Assembly: GCF_027571385.1 (NCBI RefSeq)
Contig: NZ_CP085636.1
Coordinates: forward strand, 3,224,001-3,288,000
From: Shewanella sp. MTB7
Lineage (GTDB): Bacteria > Pseudomonadota > Gammaproteobacteria > Enterobacterales > Shewanellaceae
DNA: 64,000 bases
Direction of reading: 5' to 3'
Each line of letters begins with the position of its first letter. Positions within the stretch are counted from its first letter, which is position 1. This document shows positions 55,242-64,000 of the stretch, piece by piece. A program made the position numbers and the translations under genes. Below the pieces are notes generated by a model. That model saw nothing but the letters and a program-made list of their open reading frames with translations. It was not told the origin of the DNA and made no database searches.

Positions 55242-57479
55242 TTAATTCATCGCTTTCACTTCAACTCTTCGTTGATGCAACAGTGGCTCTGTATAACCAT
55301 TTGGCTGGAATTTTCCTTTAAAAATCAGCTCGATTGCCGTTTGAAATGCAATGTTAGACTTAACGTTTTCAGCCATCGGTTCGTACCTTACATCGGTGAT
55401 ATTTTGCATATCGACCACCTTGGCCATCTTGTGTAAAGATGCCATCACTTGTTCACTGGTTAACAGTCCATGGTGTAACCAGTTACAAATATGTTGGCTA
55501 GAGATACGCAAGGTCGCTCTATCTTCCATACGACTAACATCATTAATATCGGGCACTTTGGAGCAGCCAGTACCGTGATCTATCCAACGTACTACGTAAC
55601 CCAACAAGCCTTGAATATTATTATCTAACTCATGTTGAATATCTTGTTGACTCAAGTTATCTCGGTTCTTCAACAGTGGAATGGTCAATAGATCCGTTAA
55701 CTCATCATTATATAAAGAGTTATCTATTTCAGCTGAAAACAACTGTAGCAGCTTGTCCTGGATTTCACTGACGTTAACGTGGTGATAATGCAATACGTGC
55801 AGAGTCGCGGCCGTTGGTGACGGTACCCACGCACAGTTTGCGCCAGATTGTGGATGGTCTATCTTACTTTTTACCATGGCTGACATCTGATCGGGTATCG
55901 CCCACATCCCCTTGCCTATTTGGGCTTTGCCCTTAAAGCCAGCTTGTAGGCCAATGCGTACGTTGCGGTTTTCATAGGCTGCGATCCACTTTTCATTTTT
56001 CATCAGCTCTTTTCGCGCCATGGGCCCCGCTTGCATGCTGGTGTGTATCTCATCCCCTGTTCTATCTAAAAAGCCAGTATTAATAAAGGCGACACGGTCC
56101 TTACTGGCACGAATACACTCTTTTAAATTAACCGATGTACGACGCTCTTCATCCATAATACCCATCTTGATGGTATTGGTGGCTAAACCTAAACTCTCCT
56201 CAATGCGAGTAAACAGCTCATTACTAAATGCCACCTCTTCAGGTCCATGCATTTTCGGTTTAACAATATATACACTGCCTTGACGAGAGTTTTTAAACGC
56301 TGAATTACCTTTTAGATCATGCAAAGAGATAAGTGTCGTCATTAACCCATCTAAAATACCTTCCGATACCTCTTGGTTGTCTAATGTGAGCACAGCGTCA
56401 TTTGTCATCAAATGACCAACATTGCGAATAAACAACAGGCTACGGCCAGGCAGTGTCAACACCTGATTGTCCAAACTTGTGTAGTTCCTATCAGCATTTA
56501 ATTTACGCGTGATCGATACGCCATTTTTTTCAAGGGTTTCAGTTAAATCTCCTTTCATCAGGCCAAGCCAATTACGGTACACTGCCGTCTTATCTTCAGC
56601 ATCAACGGCAGAGATTGAGTCTTCACAATCTTGTATCACACTCAAGGCCGACTCTAAAATGATATCAGCAACAGAAGCAGGGTCTGTTTTCGCGACAGGC
56701 ATACTGGGATCAATTTTGATCTCTATGTGTAAGCCATTATTTTTAAAAAGCAGCGCACTTGGATTCTGTTCATCACCATTAAAACCAACCAGTTTATCAG
56801 GATCTTGTAAACACACTAGAACACCCAATTGAAGCTTGACGACAAGTGCAGAGTTGGCAATTTGATAACTAACGACATCGCCATGGCTGCCATTTTGCAG
56901 CGGGATAACGTCATCTAAAAATTGACGACCATAGGCCTGCACTTTTGCGCCCCGAACTGGATTATAGTGCCGAGTGATCCCCGCTCCGTTATCATCACTT
57001 ATCACATCGGTACCATAGAGTGCATCATATAAACTACCCCAACGCGCATTGGCAGCGTTTATAGCAAAGCGTGCATTCATTAAAGGCACCACAAGCTGTG
57101 GGCCTGCCACTTTACCGACTTCATCGTCAACATAAGCGGTCGTGATAGAGAAGTCCTCTTTCTCTTCAACGATGTATCCAATATCAGTTAAAAATTGCTG
57201 GTACTTTGCTTGTTCGATACCATCATTTACCCCCAGATTGTTGTCAGCATGCTTGTGATCACGCTTCTGCTCTAAGTGCCATGCATCTATTTGCGTCTGA
57301 AATCTTGTTCTAGTCGCTAATAGTTGCTCATTTATAGGCGTGAATTCATTAAAGAGGTTCGCCATTGAAAGCCAAAAACCTTCCGCATCGACACCAGTTC
57401 CTGGTAGCACTTCATGCTCAACAAAGTTGTATAAACACTCGGCAACTTTGTAACCATTCTTTATAACTCGTTTATGCAT
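55242..57479 (-). CDS. glcB: Malate synthase G
   Basis: A 745-residue cytoplasmic enzyme that condenses glyoxylate with acetyl-CoA to malate. It is longer than AceB and has the G-type features: HYNPVRGAKVQAYGRQFLDD, LFIRNVGHLMT, the Mg-binding region EEVAFSNELF and FINTGFLDRTGDEIHTSM; the catalytic Asp near the C-terminus lies in VRWIDHGTGCSK/EDRATLRIS. It starts three bases after puuD ends, so it is coupled to urate oxidation, not to acetate or glycolate genes. It would use glyoxylate released from ureidoglycolate. Confidence 0.95.
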   Translation of the reverse strand: MHKRVIKNGYKVAECLYNFVEHEVLPGTGVDAEGFWLSMANLFNEFTPINEQLLATRTRFQTQIDAWHLEQKRDHKHADNNLGVNDGIEQAKYQQFLTDIGYIVEEKEDFSITTAYVDDEVGKVAGPQLVVPLMNARFAINAANARWGSLYDALYGTDVISDDNGAGITRHYNPVRGAKVQAYGRQFLDDVIPLQNGSHGDVVSYQIANSALVVKLQLGVLVCLQDPDKLVGFNGDEQNPSALLFKNNGLHIEIKIDPSMPVAKTDPASVADIILESALSVIQDCEDSISAVDAEDKTAVYRNWLGLMKGDLTETLEKNGVSITRKLNADRNYTSLDNQVLTLPGRSLLFIRNVGHLMTNDAVLTLDNQEVSEGILDGLMTTLISLHDLKGNSAFKNSRQGSVYIVKPKMHGPEEVAFSNELFTRIEESLGLATNTIKMGIMDEERRTSVNLKECIRASKDRVAFINTGFLDRTGDEIHTSMQAGPMARKELMKNEKWIAAYENRNVRIGLQAGFKGKAQIGKGMWAIPDQMSAMVKSKIDHPQSGANCAWVPSPTAATLHVLHYHHVNVSEIQDKLLQLFSAEIDNSLYNDELTDLLTIPLLKNRDNLSQQDIQHELDNNIQGLLGYVVRWIDHGTGCSKVPDINDVSRMEDRATLRISSQHICNWLHHGLLTSEQVMASLHKMAKVVDMQNITDVRYEPMAENVKSNIAFQTAIELIFKGKFQPNGYTEPLLHQRRVEVKAMN

Positions 57480-57482
57480 ATG

Positions 57483-58697
57483 CTAATTGACTGCCTTGGC
57501 TGATGATTGGGAAACATTTGATAACCAAATGGCTAACGTCGTACGCTCTTCATCGGTCATCTCGGTCTTGTTCATAAACGGCATATCTTTAGCATCAATC
57601 ACTCGTGCTTGAATGCGCGGTGCCCATTGCACAATACTTGCTTCATCGGAAAATATGATGCCAGCAGGCGCAATCGTAAACACATCATCAGTCGGCGCAT
57701 CTGAATGACAACTACTACAACGTGCATCGATAATATGCTTGATTTGGGTGAGCCCTACGGTTTGCTGCTTCTGTTCAGCGCTAAGTTCAGTAGAAACAGG
57801 CGCTATAACAAAGGCAAGCGCAATGGTGGCGACCACGGATCCCACAAGTATTAATGGCTTTTGCTTACCAAAATGGCGTAATACAAAGTATTGGCGAACC
57901 GCAGCAGTAATGACAATGATCGCAATCAACACTAACCAGTTGGCACTATGGTTATAGGTCATTGGATAATGGTTTGAGATCATGATGAAGATGATTGGCA
58001 ACGTAATATAGGTATTGTGTGTTGAACGCAGCTTGGCGTTCAATCCGTAAGCAGGATTTGGTGTTTTCCCCTCCTCAACCGCTTTCACTAAAGCACGTTG
58101 TGACGGCATTATCCCGAAAAACACATTACCCGCCATAATGGTGCCGATGATTGCGCCTATGTGCATATAAGCGCCACGAGCACTGAACACTTGGGTTAAT
58201 CCATAAGATAATGCAGTGATAACAAGCATCAAGATCACGCCTAGCACTAAACTGTGATTTTTAAGTTTAGTGCGCACTAAAAACTCATAGCTACCGACAC
58301 CCAGTACAATGGATCCCACACCGATAGCAATGGCTTGAAATTGGGTTAAATCAGCAACGCGCTTATCGATAAGGTATGTGTCAGCACCGACATAAAACAT
58401 CAGTGATAACAGTAGAAAACCAGTTAACCACGTGGTATACGCTTCCCACTTAAACCAATGTAAATTAACTGGGATCTGTGGCGGCGCCAATTTATATTTA
58501 GCGACTTCATAAAAACCGCCACCATGAATAGCCCAAAGATCACCACTCACCCCTTTGTCGGCCTTCCATTGCGGTGGTTTTTCCAAATGGTTATCTAACC
58601 AAACAAAGTAAAATGATGCACCAATCCAAGCGATGCCTGTGATCACATGTGCAAAACGAATAATTAAGTTTAACCATTCATTAATATAGGGATCCAT
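57483..58697 (-). CDS. puuD: PuuD, membrane-bound urate oxidase with cytochrome c domain
   Basis: A 404-residue protein. Residues 1-300 carry about eight membrane helices (starting MDPYINEWLNLIIRFAHVIT) of the PuuD/DUF989 urate oxidase domain; the C-terminal 90 residues form a periplasmic cytochrome c with CSSCH haem motif and axial Met in KDMPFMNKTEM. In this family urate is oxidised to 5-hydroxyisourate with electrons passed to the respiratory chain, not to oxygen directly, so no hydrogen peroxide is formed. Start at 58697 has GAGG upstream. Product goes to HiuH. Confidence 0.93.
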   Translation of the reverse strand: MDPYINEWLNLIIRFAHVITGIAWIGASFYFVWLDNHLEKPPQWKADKGVSGDLWAIHGGGFYEVAKYKLAPPQIPVNLHWFKWEAYTTWLTGFLLLSLMFYVGADTYLIDKRVADLTQFQAIAIGVGSIVLGVGSYEFLVRTKLKNHSLVLGVILMLVITALSYGLTQVFSARGAYMHIGAIIGTIMAGNVFFGIMPSQRALVKAVEEGKTPNPAYGLNAKLRSTHNTYITLPIIFIMISNHYPMTYNHSANWLVLIAIIVITAAVRQYFVLRHFGKQKPLILVGSVVATIALAFVIAPVSTELSAEQKQQTVGLTQIKHIIDARCSSCHSDAPTDDVFTIAPAGIIFSDEASIVQWAPRIQARVIDAKDMPFMNKTEMTDEERTTLAIWLSNVSQSSAKAVN

Positions 58698-58761
58698 AAG
58701 CTTCCTCAATTTTTTATAATTAGTTGTTGTACTCGTTCTTGTTTTTTTATCTGACTAGCAT

Positions 58762-60048
58762 CTACACTCGCTCACCCATAATATGCGTCGCTTTTATATG
58801 ACGTTCGTCACCTAACATACTTAAGATGAAAAGCTTTTCAGACAAATTGTTACAGTGCTGCATACGGCGAGACATAAGCTCGGTGGCATGATAGTCAAGG
58901 ACGATAAAGTCAGCCTCAGCACCTTTAGTGAAATTACCAATTGTGCCTTCAAGATCTAAGGCCACTGCGCCACCTAACGTGGCTAAATAAAACGATTGGA
59001 TCGGACTCAGTTTATCTGCTCGAAGCTGCTGAGTTTTGTAACCTTCGTTAAGCGTGCTTAGCATTGAAAACGTGGTGCCAGCACCAATATCTGTACCGTA
59101 ACCAACATTAACATCATACTTTTGCGCCTGTTTTAGGTTGAATAGCCCGCTGCCTAGAAACAAGTTTGAACTTGGACAAAATGCAATTGCTGCATCGGTT
59201 TCACCTAAACGCTGACATTCGCTGTCATGCAGGTGGACGCCATGTGCGAAGACACTGCGACGGCCCAACAATTTATGTTGATCATAAACATCTAAATAGC
59301 CCTTGTTGTCAGGAAATATTTCATTGACCCAAGCTATTTCATCTTTGTTTTCACTAAGATGAGTGTGTAGATATACGCTAGGGTTTTCAGCCAGCAGTTG
59401 GCCTGCTTTATTGAGTTGTTCGGCTGAGCATGTTGGTGCAAACCTTGGTGTGATGGCATATTGCAATCTATCGACTTTATGCCACTTTTCAATCAGTGCT
59501 TTACTGTCGTCATAACCGGTTTGTGCAGTATCGGATAGATAGTCTGGACAGTTTTGATCCATTAGTACCTTGCCACAAATCATACGTAATTTTTTCTGTT
59601 GAGCCACAGTAAAGAAAGCCTCAACCGACTCTTTATGTACAGTGCCGAACACTAATGCGGTGGTGGTTCCAGCTGCAAGCAGTTGAGTTAAAAAGAACTC
59701 GGCCACTTTTTTCCCATGCTCAAAATCTTCAAATTGTCGCTCGAAAGGAAAAGTATAATTTTCTAACCATTCAAGTAGTTGCTCACCATAAGAGGCAATC
59801 ATCTCTGTTTGCGGGTAATGCACATGAGTGTCGATAAAGCCTGGCATTATTAGTCCAGTTTCATAATGGGCGACCTCAATCGATGGGTCCAATGTGGGTA
59901 ATAGTTCGCTCGCATCTCCTACCTGCTCAACCAATCCATCTTTGATAATTAACAGTCCGTCATCAAAGTGCTGGTAGCTCTCTTCTAGACGACCCTTGGC
60001 TGGATCAGACAAGAAGTGCAGTAACTCTCCCCGGTATGCTTTCAACAT
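58762..60048 (-). CDS. guaD: Guanine deaminase
   Basis: A 428-residue amidohydrolase that converts guanine to xanthine. Metal ligands are visible: PGFIDTHVHYPQT (HxH), the second half's YLHTHLSE, FAHGVHLHD, and the Asp in GYGTDIGAGTTFSML. The family match PQTEMIASYGEQLLEWLENYTFP (short runs) is strong. The ATG at 60048 is preferred over one two codons upstream because AAGG lies nine bases before it. Xanthine dehydrogenase, needed to link it to urate oxidase, is not in the window and may lie to the right. Confidence 0.95.
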   Translation of the reverse strand: MLKAYRGELLHFLSDPAKGRLEESYQHFDDGLLIIKDGLVEQVGDASELLPTLDPSIEVAHYETGLIMPGFIDTHVHYPQTEMIASYGEQLLEWLENYTFPFERQFEDFEHGKKVAEFFLTQLLAAGTTTALVFGTVHKESVEAFFTVAQQKKLRMICGKVLMDQNCPDYLSDTAQTGYDDSKALIEKWHKVDRLQYAITPRFAPTCSAEQLNKAGQLLAENPSVYLHTHLSENKDEIAWVNEIFPDNKGYLDVYDQHKLLGRRSVFAHGVHLHDSECQRLGETDAAIAFCPSSNLFLGSGLFNLKQAQKYDVNVGYGTDIGAGTTFSMLSTLNEGYKTQQLRADKLSPIQSFYLATLGGAVALDLEGTIGNFTKGAEADFIVLDYHATELMSRRMQHCNNLSEKLFILSMLGDERHIKATHIMGERV

Positions 60049-60172
60049 TATCATTTACCTTTTTATCGTATCGTTTGCAGTTTTATTATTAGATACCAAT
60101 CTGGGTTGGTATTTTGTTGCTAAACTCGTTTGCTACCACAAAACGAATCATCATGGCGGTTAAAAATCGCGC

Positions 60173-60691
60173 TTAACGTTGAGCAATTAACAGTGATCCA
60201 TCGAGTACAAGCGCATCACAATTATCTCCCTCTCCGCCTCTATCGATCACCAAGAAATCACTCTCATCAAGGGTCGCTAAACAGAAGTGATGCCAAGTTC
60301 CTTTGTGATAATTAACTCCCTGATCTGAACTTGCGATAAACACTTCAATCTTGTTGACATCGAACTCACCAGCCGGTGCCACGACCACTATGTAGGGATT
60401 ATTTCCCATAGGTATAAATGCCTGACTGCCATGGGGATGACGCTCCATCATCTTAATCGCTATCGGCAGTGCTAACGGCTTTGCACGGAAAATACTGATC
60501 AAGGTATGACCGCCATTATCACTCACATCAACCTTAGCTAAATCATGGTAACGTTGAGCAAGGCCATCATTTATCGACAAGATTTTTGCATCAGGCGTGG
60601 CCTCGATAACATCACCAAAGGCACTAAATGCGGCTTGTGTTAATGGTTTTGATGTAAGAAGTCTTAACTTATCTGTCATCATATTTTCCAT
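60173..60691 (-). CDS. allA: Ureidoglycolate lyase
   Basis: A 172-residue cupin-like enzyme that splits ureidoglycolate to glyoxylate and urea. Family residues are in FSAFGDVIE near the start, MERHPHGSQAFIPM (metal-binding His and Gln), and GTWHHFCLATL, VDRGGEGDNC. The start at 60691 (MENMMTDKLRLL) has AAGGTG six bases upstream, inside the end of hiuH. This is the step that makes glyoxylate. Confidence 0.93.
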   Translation of the reverse strand: MENMMTDKLRLLTSKPLTQAAFSAFGDVIEATPDAKILSINDGLAQRYHDLAKVDVSDNGGHTLISIFRAKPLALPIAIKMMERHPHGSQAFIPMGNNPYIVVVAPAGEFDVNKIEVFIASSDQGVNYHKGTWHHFCLATLDESDFLVIDRGGEGDNCDALVLDGSLLIAQR

Positions 60692-60701
60692 TCTATTCAC
60701 C

Positions 60702-61043
60702 TTAGCTGCCGCGGTAGGTTGAATAACCAAATGCAGTTAATAACAAAGGGATATGGTAATGACTATTATCGCCATCAAGTTCAAAGACAATATCGACATA
60801 GGGATAAAATCCTTTGTCGTTATTGGCGTTAAAGTAAGTGCTAGTATCAAAATGCATTCGATACACACCAGCATCCAGAACTCTGTCATCAGCCAATAAT
60901 CCGCCAATGCGTCCGTCTAGGTTAGTGATACCCGATGCCAATACTTGCCACTCGCCTTCTACTTGAGCAAACAGGGTAATGGGTAAACCGGGTGCAGGTT
61001 TTCCACGCGTAGTGTCCAGAACGTGCGTTGTTATTTGGCTCAT
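60702..61043 (-). CDS. hiuH: 5-hydroxyisourate hydrolase (transthyretin-like)
   Basis: A 113-residue transthyretin-fold enzyme that hydrolyses 5-hydroxyisourate to OHCU. It has the N-terminal motif THVLDTTRGKPAPGLPI and the diagnostic C-terminal tetrapeptide YRGS. Catalytic His, Arg and Ser residues sit at these two ends. No signal peptide, so cytoplasmic. Ten bases separate it from the allA start. Confidence 0.96.
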   Translation of the reverse strand: MSQITTHVLDTTRGKPAPGLPITLFAQVEGEWQVLASGITNLDGRIGGLLADDRVLDAGVYRMHFDTSTYFNANNDKGFYPYVDIVFELDGDNSHYHIPLLLTAFGYSTYRGS

Positions 61044-61096
61044 ATCTTTTACTCTTATTTATTAGGCTGCAATATTCTTGCTTATCACAAATTGAC

Positions 61097-61597
61097 TCAA
61101 ATTAGTTTCTGCAGACGTAGCTGAAAAATTTTGCGCTGCTCTTCTGCTGCATTAACTAGCTCAGTGATTTTGTCGTTAGGTAATCGCGCAAGCAGCAAGC
61201 TCAACATCTCCTCAGCACTCTTGCCTGTGGCGCACACGATAAAGATAAAACCAAACTTTTTAAGGTATTCAGCATTACCATTGGCTAAATCTTGTAAGAC
61301 TTGCTCTGATGCCTGATTGACAGCACCTTGCTCACCGCTGGCAAGCGCCTTAGTATTGGCATATTTCGCACGTAAGGTATCAACATTGCCGATCTGAGGG
61401 TGACCTTCAAACGCTTCTAAAAGGTCATATTCTCCCAAGCTTTTCCAAGCATCATTGGCCTTAGATGCTAACACTTGAGCATTTAAAAATGGTCTTGATG
61501 ACACCATCACTTCAACCCAATTTGATGCCGTGCAGCACTGCATAAAAGCATGTGTAGCTTGCTCAACAGGTAGGTTATTTAACGTATCTAAATTCAT
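61097..61597 (-). CDS. uraD: OHCU decarboxylase
   Basis: A 166-residue enzyme that decarboxylates OHCU to S-allantoin. The catalytic His lies in FEGHPQIGNVDTL near residue 65, and FGFIFIVCATGKSAEEML is the conserved substrate region. The frame opens at 61609, where ATG overlaps the allantoicase stop (TAATG). I favour the ATG at 61597 (MNLDTLNNLP) because GGGG precedes it, but the upstream one is possible. Confidence 0.94.
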   Translation of the reverse strand: MNLDTLNNLPVEQATHAFMQCCTASNWVEVMVSSRPFLNAQVLASKANDAWKSLGEYDLLEAFEGHPQIGNVDTLRAKYANTKALASGEQGAVNQASEQVLQDLANGNAEYLKKFGFIFIVCATGKSAEEMLSLLLARLPNDKITELVNAAEEQRKIFQLRLQKLI

Positions 61598-61608
61598 CTC
61601 AGTCCCCA

Positions 61609-62667
61609 TTAATCTTTGCGCTTACCGAATAAACGCATACGTGCAATACCACCATCAGGGAAGATATTGAGGCGCACATGGGTGAAACTTTGTTGGCTAT
61701 TTGGCACTATCTCATTGATAAACAAATGTTCACGATGTGCATGGAGTTTGGTGCGAGTAATAATGGGTTGCCATAGGTCCGCTTGTTGATCATCAGTGAA
61801 ATCATCACTGTCTGATACCATCCCCTCTAGCGAGAAAGTATCAGGGAAATTACCTTTAAAGTGACAGGTATCAATAAGCACCTTCTCGATCGAACCACGG
61901 CTAGCCAACTTTACGATAGACCAATCAGGACCGGGATCACGACGTCGCTTAGTTTCCCAACCTGCGCCCATATTGGCAGGTCGACCAGGCATAATCAGGT
62001 TATTCTTGTCGCTAAAGAACATATCGCTGGCAAGCAGAGCCCTACCACCATTCTTAATATAGGCAAGATCGATAAGCTCACCGGCAATGAACTGTTCCCA
62101 ATTCACATCAGCTTCGCCATAAACGCGGATCCGGGCAATACCTCCATCAGGGAACATGTTGAGACGAATGTGGGTCCAAGCAGTATCATTGCTTATTGAG
62201 AATAAATTTTGACTATGGGCCTCAACCTTAGTTTGCGCTAACAGGGCATGCCAGACGGTTTCCTCACTAGGTTCAATCTCGCTCACACAAGCTTCAACCG
62301 ACACGGCCTCAGGTGCGTTACCACGGAAATAGTTAGTATCGATATCCACACCACGGATCAAACCTTTAATACCAAGCTTGATAACGCACCAATCAAATTC
62401 ACGACCATCATCACGGCCGTAACTACGACGAGACTCCCAACCATCCATCCACTTACCGCGATCGGTAAATTTATCATCGATAAAAATGCCACGACCCGGT
62501 TTGATTAAATTTTCCATTTCGGCAAAAAAGTCATCACTACACACGAGTGTTTCACCGCCCACGCCTTCACTGGCAAGATCAACGTATTGAGATTTAAATT
62601 TTCTTTCAAGCTCAAGCGCTTCGCCTGTTAACTTATTTTGTTGTTGTGTATCGATATCTAGCATCAT
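61609..62667 (-). CDS. alc: Allantoicase
   Basis: A 352-residue enzyme of two allantoicase repeats, each ending in a FPDGGIAR motif (FPDGGIARIRVYG about residue 180 and FPDGGIARMRLFG near the C-terminus). It hydrolyses allantoate to ureidoglycolate and urea. Each repeat also has ANMGAGWETKRRRDPG / GRGIFIDDKFTDRGKW-type glycine-rich parts. Its presence, with AllA, shows the allantoicase branch of ureide breakdown, in which no ureidoglycine is made. It is coupled to uraD by stop/start overlap. Confidence 0.95.
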   Translation of the reverse strand: MMLDIDTQQQNKLTGEALELERKFKSQYVDLASEGVGGETLVCSDDFFAEMENLIKPGRGIFIDDKFTDRGKWMDGWESRRSYGRDDGREFDWCVIKLGIKGLIRGVDIDTNYFRGNAPEAVSVEACVSEIEPSEETVWHALLAQTKVEAHSQNLFSISNDTAWTHIRLNMFPDGGIARIRVYGEADVNWEQFIAGELIDLAYIKNGGRALLASDMFFSDKNNLIMPGRPANMGAGWETKRRRDPGPDWSIVKLASRGSIEKVLIDTCHFKGNFPDTFSLEGMVSDSDDFTDDQQADLWQPIITRTKLHAHREHLFINEIVPNSQQSFTHVRLNIFPDGGIARMRLFGKRKD

Positions 62668-62731
62668 AACGTCGAGATCCTATTTAATATTTAGTATATT
62701 TTATAATTGGTTATGGTAATTTCTGCTGCCG

Positions 62732-64000
62732 TTACAGCTTTCCCTTTAGTAAAGGTCGTCCAATCGGCGCGTTGATAAATTCATCTTGCTGGTACACATG
62801 ATGGCCTCGCACATAAGTATGCAAAATTTGTCCGGTGACTTGTCGGCCTGCATAGGGAGTAATATTGTGGCGATGTTTGATCATTTCATTGGTGATGGTG
62901 TAACTTACTTCAGGATCAAACACTACAAAATCAGCGTGATACCCGGCTGTTATCTGGCCTTTTATGCTATCTAAACCGGCAAACTTAGCGGTTTTACTCG
63001 ACATTAATCGAGCCAGATCTACTAAGGTAAAGCCGCGTTCTTTCGCTTCGGTCCAAATCAGTGGCAGACCAAATTGCAAGGCTGATATTCCGCCCCACGC
63101 TTTTTCAATATCACCGGTGTCGATATGTTTGAGCTCGGGCGTACAGGGAGAGTGATCTGACACAATAAAATCTAAACGCCCATCGGTAACTGCTTGCCAT
63201 AAATGTTCACGATTGCTGTTCTCACGAATAGGCGGGCAACACTTAAACAAGGTTTTACCATCCGGAATATTTTCTGAAGCAATCGTTAGATAATGTGGGC
63301 AGGTTTCGGCAGTAAAGCGTAAACCCTCGCTTTTCGCTGTCGCAATCGATGCGAGTGCTTCATCAGATGAAAGGTGGACGATATGAATCTTACAGTTATC
63401 CCCCCGCTCTTTTGACTCTCGAGCCATATCCACCATGAGTGAAATGGCATCATTCTCCCAACGCTTAGGTCGAGAGGCTAAAAAGCTGTTGTATTTATCA
63501 CTCACAACCACATCATTAAAGCCACCGCAGTCAAGCTCAGCATGAATCAAGTAAGGCACATCGTGTTTGGCTAGAATAGGCATGGCCGCACGAATATCTT
63601 TGGCTTCGACGTTAGGGAACTCCGGGATACCTGAGTCAATTAAAAAGGATTTAACCCCTAATACGCCAGCATTAAGCAGTTCATCTAGATCATCGATATT
63701 TTGTGGGATAACCCCGCCCCAAAAACCACAATCAACCCATAACTTGTCGTCAACTGAGTTCAATTTCTCTTCGAATGCCGCCTTGGTGGTTGTCACGGGA
63801 ATGCAATTTAACGGCATATCCACTAATGCGGTAATACCACCTGCTGCCGCGGCTTGAGTGGCCGTGTTAAAGCCTTCCCATTCAGTACGACCGGGTTCGT
63901 TAATATGCACATGCGAATCAACCAAACCTGGCATAATAACCTGATCAGCATAATCGAGCACCTCGCACTCAAGCGCCATGCCATAAGGGTGGACGGCATG
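62732..64000 (-). CDS. allB: Allantoinase, 5' end beyond the window
   Basis: A dihydroorotase-family amidohydrolase; 415 residues follow the first in-frame ATG in the window at 63979, but the frame stays open to the right edge and reads HAVHPYG upstream, so the true N-terminus is outside. Metal ligands: MPGLVDSHVHINEPGRTEWEG (HxH), GVKSFLIDSG (carboxylated Lys), LIHAELDC, HIVHLSSDEA and the Asp in VSDHSPC. It opens the hydantoin ring of allantoin to allantoate. Likely first or early gene of the minus-strand purine operon; 64 bp separate it from alc. Confidence 0.93.
   Translation of the reverse strand, partial: HAVHPYGMALECEVLDYADQVIMPGLVDSHVHINEPGRTEWEGFNTATQAAAAGGITALVDMPLNCIPVTTTKAAFEEKLNSVDDKLWVDCGFWGGVIPQNIDDLDELLNAGVLGVKSFLIDSGIPEFPNVEAKDIRAAMPILAKHDVPYLIHAELDCGGFNDVVVSDKYNSFLASRPKRWENDAISLMVDMARESKERGDNCKIHIVHLSSDEALASIATAKSEGLRFTAETCPHYLTIASENIPDGKTLFKCCPPIRENSNREHLWQAVTDGRLDFIVSDHSPCTPELKHIDTGDIEKAWGGISALQFGLPLIWTEAKERGFTLVDLARLMSSKTAKFAGLDSIKGQITAGYHADFVVFDPEVSYTITNEMIKHRHNITPYAGRQVTGQILHTYVRGHHVYQQDEFINAPIGRPLLKGKL

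Overview
The window looks like chromosome from a marine gammaproteobacterium, most likely Shewanella. The grounds are gene order and protein character: tusDCB-tusE beside a YccA-type membrane protein, ftsK-lolA-rarA-crcB-serS, thrS-infC-rpmI-rplT, divergent norM/ribE, a prpBC-acnD-prpF operon, a Shewanella-type integron integrase, and moderate AT-rich composition. No rRNA, phage or CRISPR was seen. No database search was possible, so family assignments rest on recognised motifs and context.

Layout. 1-2.8 kb: a TonB-dependent receptor broken by one frameshift. 3-8.2 kb: a receiver-kinase hybrid, tRNA-Ser with a partial duplicate of its 3' end, a divergent purine-nucleoside exporter/regulator pair resembling punC/punR, and a Bax-inhibitor-like protein. 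8.3-23.5 kb: housekeeping genes (tRNA 2-thiolation relay, serS, crcB, rarA, lolA, ftsK, lrp/ald, trxB, nnrU, rplT, rpmI, infC, thrS). infC appears to start at AUA, and the thrS leader carries a hairpin shaped like a tRNA-Thr anticodon arm. 24.3-26.1 kb: a minus-strand tRNA array with nine near-identical initiator tRNA-fMet genes on a 122-bp unit, three tRNA-Val(GAC) genes and two odd 106-nt tRNA-fMet-like sequences. 26.2-38.8 kb: norM/ribE, the 2-methylcitrate (propionate) operon with its GntR regulator and palindromic operators, malic enzyme, and a Tsx-like outer-membrane protein.

39-50.6 kb: a probable beta-hydroxyaspartate cycle (BHAC) locus for glyoxylate assimilation: an aminotransferase (bhcA-like), an IclR regulator (bhcR-like) divergent from bhcB-bhcC-bhcD, a following ytoQ gene, a GlcG-type protein behind the regulator, an AzgA-type purine permease and a SulP transporter. 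Five 15-bp inverted repeats of the form TTYCA-N5-TGRAA lie in this locus and are candidate operators of the IclR protein.

50.9-54.3 kb: a decayed chromosomal integron: an intI pseudogene with a central deletion but an intact LexA-box-like site, an attI-like site, one clear cassette with a complete attC, a second cassette with a half attC, and relic genes.

54.5-64 kb: a minus-strand purine/ureide degradation cluster (allantoinase, allantoicase, OHCU decarboxylase, HIU hydrolase, ureidoglycolate lyase, guanine deaminase, membrane urate oxidase PuuD, malate synthase G, RutR-like regulator). Together the two metabolic blocks suggest that purines are imported, oxidised to urate and allantoin, and split to urea and glyoxylate. 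Glyoxylate could then enter central metabolism by malate synthase G or by the BHAC. This physical pairing of a ureide-derived glyoxylate source with a BHAC sink is the most interesting feature of the window.
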